64,000 nucleotides of DNA, from contig CM075770.1 in assembly GCA_037974665.1 (NCBI GenBank), positions 59,097,850 to 59,161,849 of the forward strand, given 5' to 3'. This document shows, piece by piece, positions 50,000 through 63,104 of this stretch (position 1 is its first letter; every line of letters begins with the position of its first letter). A model generated the notes under the pieces. That model searched no databases, was not told the origin of the DNA, and saw only the letters and a list, made by a program, of their open reading frames with translations. The translations under genes and the position numbers were made by a program. This DNA comes from Ehretia macrophylla. Taxonomy: Eukaryota; Streptophyta; Magnoliopsida; Boraginales; Ehretiaceae.

Positions 50000-52900
50000 T
50001 GTCACACCCCAACCCGGCCTATAAGGTTAGACTAGGGTGTGATCTAAACATTCAGGTCACATCACACACTTAATCGTTTATGAAGATTTAGCACTTAATG
50101 TTTTAGTCTAAACTCCAAAAATTTTTGAAAAACCGGCAGCATAACGGCTATAATTAGGCTCGTTGGTTTGGCCTAATTCTCTAATCGCCTCAAAATTTTC
50201 CAGTCTCAATTTCATTTCCAACTAGGATTACTATTTACCATCAATTGAAACGACTACTAACTATCTCGATGACACGTTGATTAATAACCTAGCATAATAC
50301 TATGTCTCGTTTCTTTGTTTATTCTCGTTATGAAAGTGCCTGTTGATCTTTGCTTAACAACGAGTACCTGCTTAAGATTTGATTGGTTCATTTTACTTAG
50401 CCCTTACCTAATACTACACGATCCTATTATAGATACTAGCAGTAATAATAGCAAAATAATCATAGTAGTGTCTAGTGTCTGTCTAGTTAATATCAGTACA
50501 AACCAAAATTAGACCCCAAATTACAACAGAGGTCTTTTACATTACAAACAACAAGAAACATAAAAGAAATAGTCTTCAAGTAGCACGGAGTTCACAAGTA
50601 GCCATAATCACGTAAAGCACATAAGACAGTCAATCACTCCAAGGAATCATCGTTAGGCACGTCGACCTCAGGTACCTGTTCTTGATCTTCTTCACCTGAG
50701 ATGATAAAAGAGGGTGAGTCCTTATGAACTCAGCGAGGGGGAACAAGAAATAGGGTTTGAAACTCATTTTCCGGTTCAACTTATGAAAATCCCTTTTGCA
50801 AGCATGAATATAACACAATTAAGTACATAGCAATAATATAAAGTAAAGGAACACAATTACCAGTCTTTCCTCCCCGAGGTTCTCCAGGAACCAAGTGAGA
50901 GTACTTATACATATAGAAAAAGGATACGGTGAGCTTTTGCTCTCAGTTGTTGCGGCCGACTTCAAATCATCCCCTTAACACGCCAGGTGGGTGTACTCTG
51001 GATGTACCCCGAAATCCTACGACTCAACTCTCCGAGGAAGTCTAGCCCCCAAGCGAGAGAGGGAATAGGTACCATGGTAGTCACAGGTGCACCGGCAAGC
51101 CCGATGCCGCCCGGTGTGCGTGATCGCTACCATGCCAGAATTAAAGGTTGCAAACTTGTATGCAATGCACATTTATGACATTTAATATATCACATTAGGA
51201 GGACAACAAAGTAGGTTTCCTCCGGACAGTCATAAGATTGCACATTGACAAGTAAACAAGCGAGGCACGGATAGACAAGTAATTTCACTTGAAAAGCTCA
51301 TGGAGTTATATGAACATTAAATGGACAGCCATGTAACACACATAAATCAAGTCATATAACTCAATTCAAAGTCCACGTAATCAAATAATAAGATTATATA
51401 ACATGCAACAACATCTACGTGGGCTCGGATGCAAGAAAAGCCTATTTGTCAACATGCAATGATCAAAATCACATTTAGGACTATAAGGGCATCTACGGGC
51501 AGCCTACTAAGCATATAATTCCACACAATATCCAAATGATCAACACTTAGCAAGACTACCTAGTCATTAGGGTTTCCATTTCGTGCTTACCCGTGCGATT
51601 AAACCCTAAGTCAACTCAAAATCAATCTCAAGCCATGCATCAATTAATTCAAACATCCCCAAGTACTCAAAACATTCCACACAACATCCCAATGTCACAA
51701 TCCCAAGCAATTAATACCACACGAGAAGTTACAACAATTTTTCTAAGCATATAACCAAGTGAACCCTCACTGCAATAGGCTGTTTTCCCACAATCATTAA
51801 GACAAGAAAATAATCTCCAATTCTAGTGAATAAGATGTCAAATTAAAGCTTAAGAAGTGAAATAAAATCAGAAACAAACCTTGCATCATTTGGTGTTCGG
51901 GATCATTAGTTATAGCCGAAACAGTGAGATAGCACAAAACTGTCCATATTTGCACACATTTCAATAATTGACGTTTTTGAGGTCCTTAGGGTCAGATTAA
52001 GCCTTAGTCCATTTCTGACAAAAATGTCCAGAACGGAAAAATATATACCTGCACCAAATTTCATGCATTTGTGACATCATTTACTAAGTCAAATCGTGTT
52101 CGTTCTACAAGGTCAGTGCATCTGCCAAAACCTGCTTCATTTTTCCAGATTTCCAGATTTGACACATTTTAATGATTTGCCATTTTGAGGACATTAGATT
52201 CGAAATTAGCTTTGGACTATTTCTGAGAAAAATGTTTAAAACTGGCAAAAATAGTCACCTACCAATTTTAATGCATTTTCAACATCATTTTCCTAGCCAA
52301 ACTCACCTCGAAACAACAAGTCAGAGAGCTGTCACACAATCCGATTTCACCTATCATCATTTTCAAGCCAAAACCTTGCCATGCATGGTTGAAGAAGCTT
52401 ATGAACACACATATAACTCAAGTACAGAAGCAAAGACATACATTTAAGAGCATGCATGTGGATTTTTGAAGGATTTTCAAAAGGTTTTAGCCCTCACCTT
52501 AGCAAATCAACAAGAAGATGCACAAAAACTTGTTGAAGCACAATTTTCTTCTTCTTCCTTGCTTAGCCAAGACACCACCCGATTTCTCTCTATTTTTCCT
52601 AGCTTAGTGACCAAGTTCTTAGTAGATGCATGTGGTTAGAACAAGAAGAAAAGAAATGGAAGCTAGCAAACTCACCAAGGCCGAAATGGTGACTCAAAGA
52701 GCATGCATGTGTGATTCTTGCATCCTAGCTAGCTTGGTTGAGTTCGTTTGCTTGTGGCTTGTCTTGATACACCATGGATTGATGAAGATGAGCAAAGGCA
52801 AGATAAAACTCAGCCAAAACCAAGATTGAGAGAGAAGAATGAGAGGGAGAGAGAGAAATGTGAGGAGAGTGAGAGAAATGAGAGAAAATAGAAGCTTTTG

Positions 52901-53673
52901 CAATTGTTGATGCAAATGTTGGCCTTGGGCATGCAAAAATCTGATTTTGTGTCATCTTTTGAATTGTTTTAGCATGTGTGTAAGAGAATGTTGGGTATTT
53001 AGGGATTTTAGGTAGAATAGAATATAGGATATGTTTAGAGGTTTGTGAGATTTTGTCTTGTAGTGAGTTTAAAATATAATATTTAGGTGTTAGTGGATTT
53101 TGTAGAGATTTGAATTAGGATTATAATAATAGTTAGTGGTGTTTGTAGGATTATTTTATAGTCTAGTGCTTTGTGTAGGATTCTTTATTGATTAGCGTGC
53201 GGGCACGCTTTCCTAGGTCTAGGGCACGCACTACGAGACACGCACAGAAATCGATACGAGGCACGAATCACGAGGTAGACACGAACTACGAGGTAGACGC
53301 GTACTTCATGACTAAGGCACGTACTTCAAGACTAATGCACGCAATCTTAGGTGAATGCACGTAAACCAATGCAAGGCATGCAAATCAAGGCACAACTCTA
53401 TATCTAGGTTAAGGTACGATGTTCAAGGTTTGGGCACACGAAATGAGGTGTCGCACGCTAATCGAGGTCTCGCACATAATTCAAGGTCAGGACACGTATA
53501 TCTAGATATGCAGTATATCGAGGATTAGGGCACACAATTCTAAGTCAAGGCACGTATGACGACGCATGCATGAAAACCAAGACAGGGCACGCAATCCAAG
53601 ATCAGTCATATAATTCTAGGTCTAAGGCACGTAAATCGAGGTAACACACATTATTCGGGGTCAGGCCTCACAT
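50000..53673 (-). mobile_element. LTR C, recombinant LTR
   Basis: A lone LTR of 3,674 bp. Its first 680 bp or so match LTR D in private variants (ccggcctataag, aacattcaggtcacat, cacggagttcacaagtagcc). From about 50745 on it mostly matches A/B (ttcaacttatgaaaatccc, accacccgatttctc), and its right edge is exactly the B-type junction CACAT|CAATGGGC. A second D-like patch lies at about 51970-52290. The left flank is CGAC and the right CAATG, so it has no target-site duplication of its own. This fits an unequal-crossover product, not an insertion. Confidence 0.8.
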
Positions 53674-54124
53674 CAATGGGCTTGACGACAACACATCCGC
53701 TTCAACAACGAAGCATTCTTACAAGACGTGATATCGACTCGATGTAGGGCCCTCTAATGTCCCGCGAGTAAGGTTGTCGTCCTTTTAATAGCTCACAACG
53801 TACGATCCGGGACGGAAAAACAGGGCAAAAGAAGAAAAGTGGCCCGAAACTTATGAAAATGTTCGATTTTGGGCTCCAAAAAGGGGCATAGCGAGCAAGC
53901 TACTGCCCCCGTCGTAGAGCTCTCGGAGAGCTTTGCAACGGTATGCTGTGCGCCGTGTAACTCCTTACGAATCAAAAGTTATGGGCACCGGAGCGAGGGA
54001 GACCTGGTCACAAGCCCTACGCCCTCGGTTTGCGGGCCCAGCCTCCACGTGAAATGAAGTTGTCTTGCCCAAGGTGCCGTGGGATTCGATAATATAAATG
54101 TGGTGGATAAAGTATCTTGGCAAC
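53674..54124. repeat. Orphan 5S spacer segment 2 (451 bp)
   Basis: Same 5S spacer interval, same endpoints and same length as segment 1, with scattered substitutions. It is its duplicate, carried along with LTR C. No 5S gene inside. Confidence 0.92.
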
Positions 54125-57100
54125 TGTCACACCCCAACCCGGCCTATAAGTTTAGACTAGGGTGTGATCTAAACATTCAGGTCACATTATACACTTAATC
54201 ATTTATGAAGATTTAGCACTTAACGTTTTAGTCTAAACTCCAAAATTTTTCAGAAAACCGGCAGCATAACGGCTATAATTAGGCTCGTTGGTTTGGCCTA
54301 ATTCTCTAATCGCCTCAAAATTTTCCAGTCTCAATTTCATTTCCAACTAGGATTACTATTTACCATCAATTGAAACGACTACTAACTATCTGGATGACAC
54401 GTTGATTAATAACCTAACATAATACTATGTCTCGTTTATTTGTTTATTCTTGTTATGAAAGTGCCTTTTGATCTTTGCTTAACAACGAGTACCTGCTTAA
54501 GATTTGATTGGTTCATTTTACTTAGCCCTTACCTAATACTACACGATCCTATTATAGATACTAGCAGTAATAATAGCAAAATAACCATAGTAGTGTCTAG
54601 TGTCTGTCTAGTTAATAACAGTACAAACCAAAATTAGACCCCAAATTACAACGGGGGTCTTTTACATTACAAACAACAAGAAACATAAAATAAATAGTCT
54701 TCAAGTAGCATGGAGTTCACAAGTAGCCATAATCACGTAAAGCACATAAGATAGGCAATCACTCCAAGGAATCATCGTTAGGCACGTCAACCTCGGGTAC
54801 CTGTTCTTGATCTTCTTCACCTGAGATGATAAAAGAGGGTGAGTCCTTATGAACTCAGCGAGGGGAAACGAGAAATAGGTTTTGAAACTCATTTTCTGGT
54901 TCAACATGAAAATCATTTTTGCAAGCATGAATATAACACAATTAAGTAACGAATAATAATACAAAAGTAAAGGAACACAATTACCCGTCTTTCCTCCCCG
55001 AGGTCCTCTAGGAACCAAGCGAGAGTACTTATACACATAGTAAAAGGATACGGTGAGCTTTTGCTCTCAGTTGTTACGGCTGACTTCAAATCATCCCCTT
55101 AACACGCCAAGTGGGTGTACTCCGGATGTACCCCAACACCTACGACCCAATTCTCCGTGGAAGTCTAGCCCCCAAGCGAGATAGGGAATTGGTACCATGG
55201 TAGTCACGATTGCACCGGCAAGCCCGATGCTACCCGGTGTGCGTGAACGCTACCATGCCAGAATGAAAGGTTGCAACCTAGTATGCAATGCACATTTATG
55301 ACATTTAATATATCACATTAGGAGGACAACAAAGTAGGTTGCCTCCGGACAGTCATAGGATTGCACATTGACAAGTAAACAAGCGAGGCACGAATAGACA
55401 AGTAATTTCACTTGAAAAGCATATGGAGTTATATGAACATTAAACGGGCAGCCATGTAACACATGTAAATCAAGTCATATAACTCATTTCAAAGTCCACG
55501 TAATCAAATATTAAGATAATTCACATGCAACAACATCTACGTGGGCTCGGATGCAAGAAAGGCCTATTTGTCAACATGCAATGATCAAAATCACATTTAG
55601 GGCTATAAGGGCATCTACGGGCAGCCTACTAAGCATATAATTCCACACAATATCCAAATGATCAACACTTAGCAAGCCTACCTAGTCATTGGGGTTTCCA
55701 TTTCGTGCTTACCCGTGTGATTAAACCCTAAGTCAACTCAAAATCAATCTCAAGTCATGCATCATTTAATTCAAACATCCTCAAGTACTCAAAACAGTCC
55801 ACACAACATCCCAACGCCACAAACCCAAGCATTTAATACCACAAGAGAAGTTACAACAAATTTTCTAAGCATATAACCAAGTGAAACCCTCACTGCAATA
55901 GTCTGTTTTTTCACAATCATTAATACAAGCAAACAATCTCCAATTCCAGTAAATAAGATCTCAAATTAAATATTGAGAAGTGAACTAAAATCAGACTCAA
56001 ACCTTGCATCATTTGGAGTTCGGGATCAATAGTTATAGCCGAAACAGTGGGATAGCACAAAACTGTCCAGATTTACACACATTTCAATGATTGACGTTTT
56101 TGAGGTCCTTAGGGTCATATTTAGCCTTAGTCCATTTCTGACAAAAATGTCCAGAACTGAAAAAGATAGCCGTGAACCAAATATCATGCATTTTGGACAT
56201 CATTTACTAAGTCAAATCGTGTTCGTTCTACAAGGTCAGTGCATCTGCCAAAACCTTCTTCATTTTTCCAGATTTCCAGATTTGGAGACATTTTAATGAT
56301 TTGCCATTTTGAGGACCTTAGAGTCGAATTTAGCTTTGGCCTATTTCTGAGAAAAATGTTCAAAACTGGAAAAAATAGTCACCTACCAATTTTCATGCAT
56401 TTTAAATATCATTTTCCTAGAAAACCTCACCACGAATCAACAAGTCAGAGAGCTGTCACACAATCCGATTTCACCTATCATCATTTTCAAGCCAAAACCT
56501 TGCCATGCATGGTTGAGGAAGCTTATGAACACACATATATCTCAAATGCAGAAGCAAAGACATACATTTAAGAGCATTCATGTGGATTTTTGAAGGATTT
56601 TCAAAAGGTTTTAGCCCTCACCTTAGCAAATTAACAAGAAGATGCACAAAACTTTGATGAAGCTCAAATTCTTCTTCTTCCTTGCTTAGCCGAGATTCCA
56701 AATAAATTTTCTCTATTTTTCCTAGCTTAATGGCAAAGCTCTTAGTAGATGCATGTGGTTAGAACAAGAAGAAAAGAAATGGAAGCTAAGAAACTCACCA
56801 AGGCCGAAAATAGTGACTCAAAAAGCTTGCATGAGTGATTCTTGCATCTTAGCTAGCTTGATCGAGTTTCTTGCTTGTGGCTTGTCTTGATTAACTATGG
56901 TATGATGAAGATGAGCTATGAAGGTAAGAAACTCATCCAAGGCCGAGAGAGAGAGAAGAATGAGAGGGAGAGAGAGAAATGTGAGAGGAAAATGAGAGAA
57001 ATGAAGAAGAAAACAAAAGCCTTGCAATTGATTAAGTATGTTCGGCCTTGGGCAGCAAAAATTCAGCCCTTTTGTGTCTTCAAGATGTAATTTGAAATTC

Positions 57101-57700
57101 CTAGCATGGGCAAGGAATGTTTGGTCAAGTATGGTGGGGTTTTGAGGAGATTTTTGAGCAATTTTTTATGCATTTGTGTCATACAATGTCATAGTTTGTC
57201 AAGGTATTAAGTTGATTTTGAACAAGGAAGCACAAAGCCCCTTTAGTGGTCAGCCAAGGCAATAAAAATTCTGATTTTTTTCTTATCTTATGTGTATTAT
57301 TTAATTGTGTTGAAAGTGCAAAAAGAATAAGGAATAAAGAATAAGGAATGTCTAGCTTTTTGTGAGATTTTCTCTGCTAGTGGGTTGAATTAATGGTTTA
57401 ATAATAGTTAGTGGAATTTGTAGGATTAATTAATGACCTAGTGCTTCGTGCAAGATGCTTTCTTGATTAGCGTGAGGGCACACTTTCCTAGGTCTAAGGC
57501 ACGCACTACGACGTAGGACACGAACTACAAGATGAATGCACGTTTTTCTAGTAAATGCACGCAACCCTAAATGAATGCACGTAATTCGATGCATGGTACA
57601 CAAAACGAACACAATTCTTAAACCTAGGTCAAGGCACGCAAATCTAGATTAGGGCACATGAAACGAGGTATCGCATGTAAATCGAGGTCGGGCCTAACAT
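54125..57700 (-). mobile_element. LTR D, diverged solo LTR
   Basis: 3.58-kb lone LTR of the same family as A-C but clearly more diverged, notably over 57040-57460 and in a shorter U3 repeat array. Minus-strand start is TGTTAGGCCCGACC. Flanks are CAAC (54121-54124) and CAAC (57701-57704), and the next base outward differs (g versus t), so the duplication is 4 bp clear, 5 bp at best. No primer-binding site or internal region flanks it, so it is a solo LTR. Confidence 0.82.
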
Positions 57701-57734
57701 CAACCCTAACCGGAGCAAAAAAAATTGAAAAGGG

Positions 57735-57852
57735 GGGCGCAACATGAGGACTTCCCAGGGGGTTACCCATCCTAGCACTACTCTCGCCCAAGCACGCTTA
57801 ACTTCGGAGTTCTGATAGGATCCGGTGCATTAGAGCTGGTATAATCGAACCC
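57735..57852 (-). rRNA. 5S rRNA copy 56
   Basis: Full-length with about 8 differences. First 5S gene after the retrotransposon block; its T-run terminator region directly follows LTR D. Confidence 0.88.
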
Positions 57853-58410
57853 GTCATGTTGAGGGCACAATTCCTTTATGTGTTAATGATTCACAGTCCC
57901 AGACTAGAGAGATAGCCCATTCAAAAGGCCCAATGGGCTTAACGACAACCCATCCGCTTCAACAACGCAGCATCCTCGCAAGATGTGATATCGACGGGTT
58001 GTAGGGCTATATTGTCCCTCGAGTCAGGTTGTCATCCTTTTAACAGCTGACGACGTACGATCCGGGACAAAAAAACAGGGCAAAAGAAGAAAAGTGGTCC
58101 AAAACTGAAGAAAATGTTCGATTTTGGGCTTCAAAAACTGGCATAGCGAGCACGCTTGCTTCCCCCGTCGTAGAGCACTCGGAGAGCTTTGCAACGGTAT
58201 GTTGTGCGTCGCGTACCTCCTTACGGATCAAAAGTTATGGGCATTGGAGCGACGGAGACCAGGTCACAAGCCCAACTCCCTCGGTTTGCAAGCCCAGCCT
58301 CCAGGTGAAACGAAGTTGTCTTACCCAAGGTGCTGTGGGATTCGATAATAGAAATGTGGTGGATAAAGTATCTTGGCAACCCTAACCGGAGCAAAAAAAT
58401 TTGAAAAGGG

Positions 58411-58528
58411 AGGTGCAACACGAGGACTTCCCAGGGGGTCACCTATCCTAGTACTACTCTCGCCCAAGCACGCTTAACTGCGGAGTTCTGATGGGATCCG
58501 GTGCATTATTGTTGGTATGATAGCACCC
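58411..58528 (-). rRNA. 5S rRNA copy 57
   Basis: Full-length with 6 differences; one C-box change (cacctatcc). Confidence 0.89.
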
Positions 58529-59087
58529 ATCATGTTGATGGCACAATTCCTTTATGTGTTAACGGTTCACAGTCCCAGCCTAGAGAGATGGCCCATTCAG
58601 AAGGCCTAATGGGCTTAAGGACAACCCATGCACTTCAACAACGCAGCATCCTCGTAAGACGTGATATCGACATGATATAGGGCCCTCTAACGTCCTGCGA
58701 GTAAGGTTGTCGTCCTTTTAATAGCTCACGACGTACGATCCGGGACGGAAAAACAGAGCAAAAGAAGAAAAGTGGCCCGAAACTTATGAAAACGTTCGAT
58801 TTTAGGCTCCCAAAACGGCAAAGCAAGCAAGCTAGCATTCCCCATCGTAGTGCTCTCGGAGTGCTTTGCAACGGTATGATGTGCGCTACGTAACTCTTTA
58901 CAGATCAAAAGTTATGGGCACCAGTGCGACGGAGACCTAGTCACAAGCCCTACGCCCTCGGTTTGCGGGCCCAGCCTCCACTTGAGGCGAAGTTATCTTG
59001 CCCATAGTACCGTGGGATTCGATAATAGAAATGTGGTGGATAAAGTATCTCGGCAACCCTAATAGGAGTAAAAAAATTTGAAAAAAG

Positions 59088-59205
59088 GGGTGCAACACGA
59101 GGACTTCCCAGAGGGTCACCCATCCTAGTACTGCTCTCACCCAAGCACGCTTAACTTCGGAGTTCTGATGGGATCCGGTGCATTAGTGCTGGTATGATCG
59201 CACCC
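59088..59205 (-). rRNA. 5S rRNA copy 58
   Basis: Three differences only, with the A box and RNA 5' half all majority. Among the best candidates for a functional template in the window. Confidence 0.92.
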
Positions 59206-59764
59206 GTCATGTTGAGGGCACAATTCCTTTACATGTTAATGGTTCACAGTCCCAGCCAAGATAGATGGCCCATTCAGAAGGCCCAATGGAACTAAGGACA
59301 ACCCATCCGCTTCAACAACAAAGCATCCTCGCAAGGCGTGATATCGACGCAATGTAGGGCCCTCTAATGTCCCTCGAGTAAGGTTGTCATCCTTTTAACA
59401 GTTCACGACGTACGATCTGGGATAAAAAACAGAGCAAATGAAGAAAAGTGGCCCGAAACTAATGAAAATGTTCGATTTTGGGCTCCCAAAAAGGCACATC
59501 AAGCAAGCTAGCTACCCCCATCGTAGAGCTCTCGGAGAGCTTTGCAACGGTATGCTGTGCGCCACGTAACTCCTTTCAGATCAAAAGTTATGGGCACTAG
59601 AGCGACGGAGACCTGGTCACAAGCCCTACGCCCTCGGTTTGCGGGCCCAGCCTCCATGTGAAGCGAAGTTGTCTTGCCCACGGTGCCGTGAGATTCGATA
59701 ATAGAAATGTGGTGGATAAAGTATCTCGGCAACCCTAATCAGAGCAAAAAAAAATTGAAAAGGC

Positions 59765-59881
59765 GGGTGCAACACGAGGACTTCCCAGGGGGTCACCCAT
59801 CCTAGTACTACTCTCGCCCAAGCCGCTTAACTTTGGAGTTCTGATGGGATCCGATGCATTAGTGCTGGTATTATCGCACCC
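59765..59881 (-). rRNA. 5S rRNA copy 59
   Basis: 117 bp; one base missing in the A box (caagccgctt). Confidence 0.86.
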
Positions 59882-60442
59882 ATCATGTTGAGGGCACAAT
59901 TCATTTATGTGTTAGCAGTTCACAGTCCCAGCCTAGAGAGATGGCCCATTCAGAAGGCCCAATAGGCTTAACGACAACCCATCCACTTCAACAACGCAGC
60001 ATCATCGCAAGGCGTGATATCGACGCGTTGTAGGGCCCTCTAATGTCCTGCGAGTAAGGTTGTCATCCTTTTAACAGCTCACGACGTACGATCCGAGATG
60101 GAAAAATAGACCAAAAGTAAAAAAAGTGGCCCGAAACTGATGAAAACGTTCAATTTTGGGCTCCAAAAATGGGCACAACGAGAAAACTCGATGCACCCGT
60201 CGTAGAGCTCTTAGGGAGCTTTGCTACGGTATGCTGTGCGCCGCGAAACTCCTTTCGGATAAAAAGTTATGGGCATCGGAGCGAGGGAGACCTGGTCACA
60301 AGCCCTACGCCCTCGTTGTGTGGGCCCAGCCTCCACGTGAAGCGAAGTTGACTTGCCCATGGTACTGTGGGATTCGATAATAGAAATGTGGTGGATAAAG
60401 TATCTTGGCAACCCTAACCGGAGCAAAAAAAATTGAAAAGGG

Positions 60443-60560
60443 GGTTGCAACACGAGGACTTCCCAGGGGGTCACCCATCCTAGTACTACTCTGGCCCAAG
60501 CACGCTTAACTTCGGAGTTCTGATAGGATCCGGTGCATTAGTTCAGGTATGATCGCACCC
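60443..60560 (-). rRNA. 5S rRNA copy 60
   Basis: Full-length with about 5 differences; C and A boxes intact. Confidence 0.9.
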
Positions 60561-61120
60561 GTCATGTTGAGGGCACAATTCCTTTATGTGTTAACGGCTC
60601 ACAGTCGCAGCCTAGAGAGATGGCCCATTTAGAAGGCCCAATGGGCTTAACGACAACCCATCCGCTTAAACAATGCAGCATCCTCGCAAGATGTGATATT
60701 GACGAGTTGTAGGACCCTCTAATGTCCCACGAGTAAAGTTGTCATCCTTTTAACAGCTCACGACGTACGATTCGGGATGAAAAAATAGAAAAAAAGAAAA
60801 AAAGTGACCCGAAATAGTTGAAAATGTTCTATTTTGGGCTCCAAAAATGGGCACACCGAGCAAGCTGGCTACCCTGACGTAGAGCTCTCGGAGAGCTTTG
60901 CAACGGTATGCTGTCCTCTGTGTAACCCCTTACGGATCAACAGTTATGGGCACCGGAGCGAGGGAGACTTGGTCACAAGCCTTACGCCCTCGGTTTGCTG
61001 GCCCAGCCTCCATGTGAAGCGAAGTTGTCTGGCCCAAGGTACCGTGGGATTCGATAATATAAATGTGGTAGATAAAGTATCTTGGCAACCTTAACTGGAG
61101 CAAAAAAAATTGAAAATAGG

Positions 61121-61238
61121 GGGTACAACATGAGGACGTCCCAGGGGGTCACCCATCCTAGTACTACTCTCGCCCAAGCATGCTTAACTTCGGAGTTCTG
61201 ATGGGATCCGGTGCATTAGTGCTGGTTTGATCGCACCC
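61121..61238 (-). rRNA. 5S rRNA copy 61
   Basis: Full-length with 5 differences. The following spacer has a deletion of about 48 bp. Confidence 0.9.
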
Positions 61239-61750
61239 GTCGAGTTGAGGGCACAATTCCTTTATGTGTTAACGGTTCACAGTCCCAGCCAAGAGAGATG
61301 GCCCATTCAGAAGGCCCAATGGGTTTAACAACAACCCATCCGCTTCAACAATGTAGCATCCTCGCAAGACGCAATATCGACGCATTGCAGGGCCCTCTAA
61401 TGTCCCGCGAGTAAAGTTGCTATCCTTTTAACAGCTCACGACGTACGATCGGGGACCAAAAAATAGAGCAAAAAAAAAGGGCATTGCGAGCAAGCTGGCT
61501 GCCCCCGTCGTAGAGCTCTCGGAGAGCTTTGCAACGGTATGCTGTGCGCCGCGTAACTCCTTACGGATCAAAAGTTATGGGCATCGGAGCAAGGTAGACC
61601 TGGTCACAAGCCCTGCACCCTCGGTTTGCTGGCCCAGCCTCCACGTGAAGCAAAGTTGTCTGGCCCAAGGTGCCATTGGATTCGATAATAGAAATGTTGT
61701 AGGTAAAGTATCTTGGCAACCTTAACTGGAGCAAAAAAAATTAAAAAGGG

Positions 61751-61868
61751 GGGTGCAACACGAGGACTTCCCAGGGGGTCACCCATCCTAGTACTACTCT
61801 CGCCCAAGCACGCTTAACTACGGAGTTCTGATGGGATCCGGTGCATTAGTGTTGATATGATCACAATC
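61751..61868 (-). rRNA. 5S rRNA copy 62
   Basis: Full-length; the RNA 3' half is majority, but the RNA 5' end is changed (plus-strand gatatgatcacaatc). Confidence 0.88.
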
Positions 61869-62428
61869 GTGAAGTTGAGGACACAATTCCTTTATGTGTT
61901 AATGGTTGACAGTCCCAGCCTAGAGAGATGGCCCATTCAGAAGGCCCATTGGGCTTAACGATAACCCATCCGCTTCAACAATGCAGCATCCTCGCAAGAC
62001 GAGATATTGACGTGTTGTAGGGCCCTCTAATGTCCCGCGAGTAAGGTTGTCGTCCTCTTAACAGCGCATGACGTACAATCCAGGATGGAAAAACAGAGCA
62101 AAAGAAGAAAAGTGGCACGAAACTGATGAAAACGTTCGATTTTGGGCTCCAAAAACGGGCAAAGCGAGCAAGCTTGCTGCCCCTTTCGTAGAGCTCTCGG
62201 AGAGCTTTGCAATGGTATGCTGTGCGCCGCGTAACTCCTTACCAATCAAAAGTTATGGGCACCGGAGCGACAGAGACCTAGTCACAAGCCCTACGCCCTC
62301 GGTTTGCTGGCCCAGCCTCCACGTGAAGCGAAGTTGTCTTGCCCAGGGTGCCGTGGGATTCGATAATACAAATGTGGTGGATAAAGTATCTTGGCAACCC
62401 TAACCGGAGCAAACAAAATTGAAAAGGG

Positions 62429-62546
62429 GGGTGCAACACGAGGACTTCCCAGGGGGTCACCCATCCTAGTACTACTCTCGCCCAAGCACGCTTAACGTCG
62501 GAGTTCTGATGGGATCCGGTGCATTAGTGCTTGTATGAATGCATCC
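62429..62546 (-). rRNA. 5S rRNA copy 63
   Basis: Full-length with 5 differences, four clustered at the RNA 5' end (tgtatgaatgcatcc). Confidence 0.89.
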
Positions 62547-63104
62547 GTCATGTTAAGGGCACAATTCCATTATGTGTTAACGGTTCATAGTCCCAGCCGA
62601 GAGAGATGGCCCATTCAGAAGGCCCAATGGGCTTTGGGACAACCCATCCACTTCAACAACGCACCATCCTCACAACACGTGATATCGACTCGTTGTTGGG
62701 CCTATAATGTCCCGCGAGTAAGGTTGCCGTCGTTTTAACAACTCATGACGTACAATCCGGGACTAAAAAATATAGTAAAAGAAGAAAAGTATCCCGAAAC
62801 TGATGAGACTGTTCAATTTTGGGCTTGGAAAATAGGCGCAGCCAAGCAAGCCTGCTGCCCCCGTCGTAGAGCTCCCAGGGAGCTTTGTAACGGTATGCTG
62901 TGCGCCACGTAACTCCTTACAGATCAAAAGTTATGGGCACCGGATCGACGGAGACCTGGTCACAAGCCCTACGCCCCCGGTTTGCGGGCCTAGCCTCCAC
63001 GTGAAGCGTAGTTGTCTTGCCCAAGGTACCGTGGGATTCCGATAATAGAAATGTTGTGGATAAAGTATCTTGGTAACCCTAACCGGAGCAAAAAAATTTG
63101 AAAA

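Noticed and set aside
39287-57700. Cassandra-type element (a retrotransposon carrying 5S sequence in its LTRs) as an explanation for 5S next to LTRs
   Set aside because: None of the LTRs contains a 5S gene, and the 5S copies are in an ordinary tandem array with terminators and spacers. The two 451-bp segments between LTRs contain spacer only.
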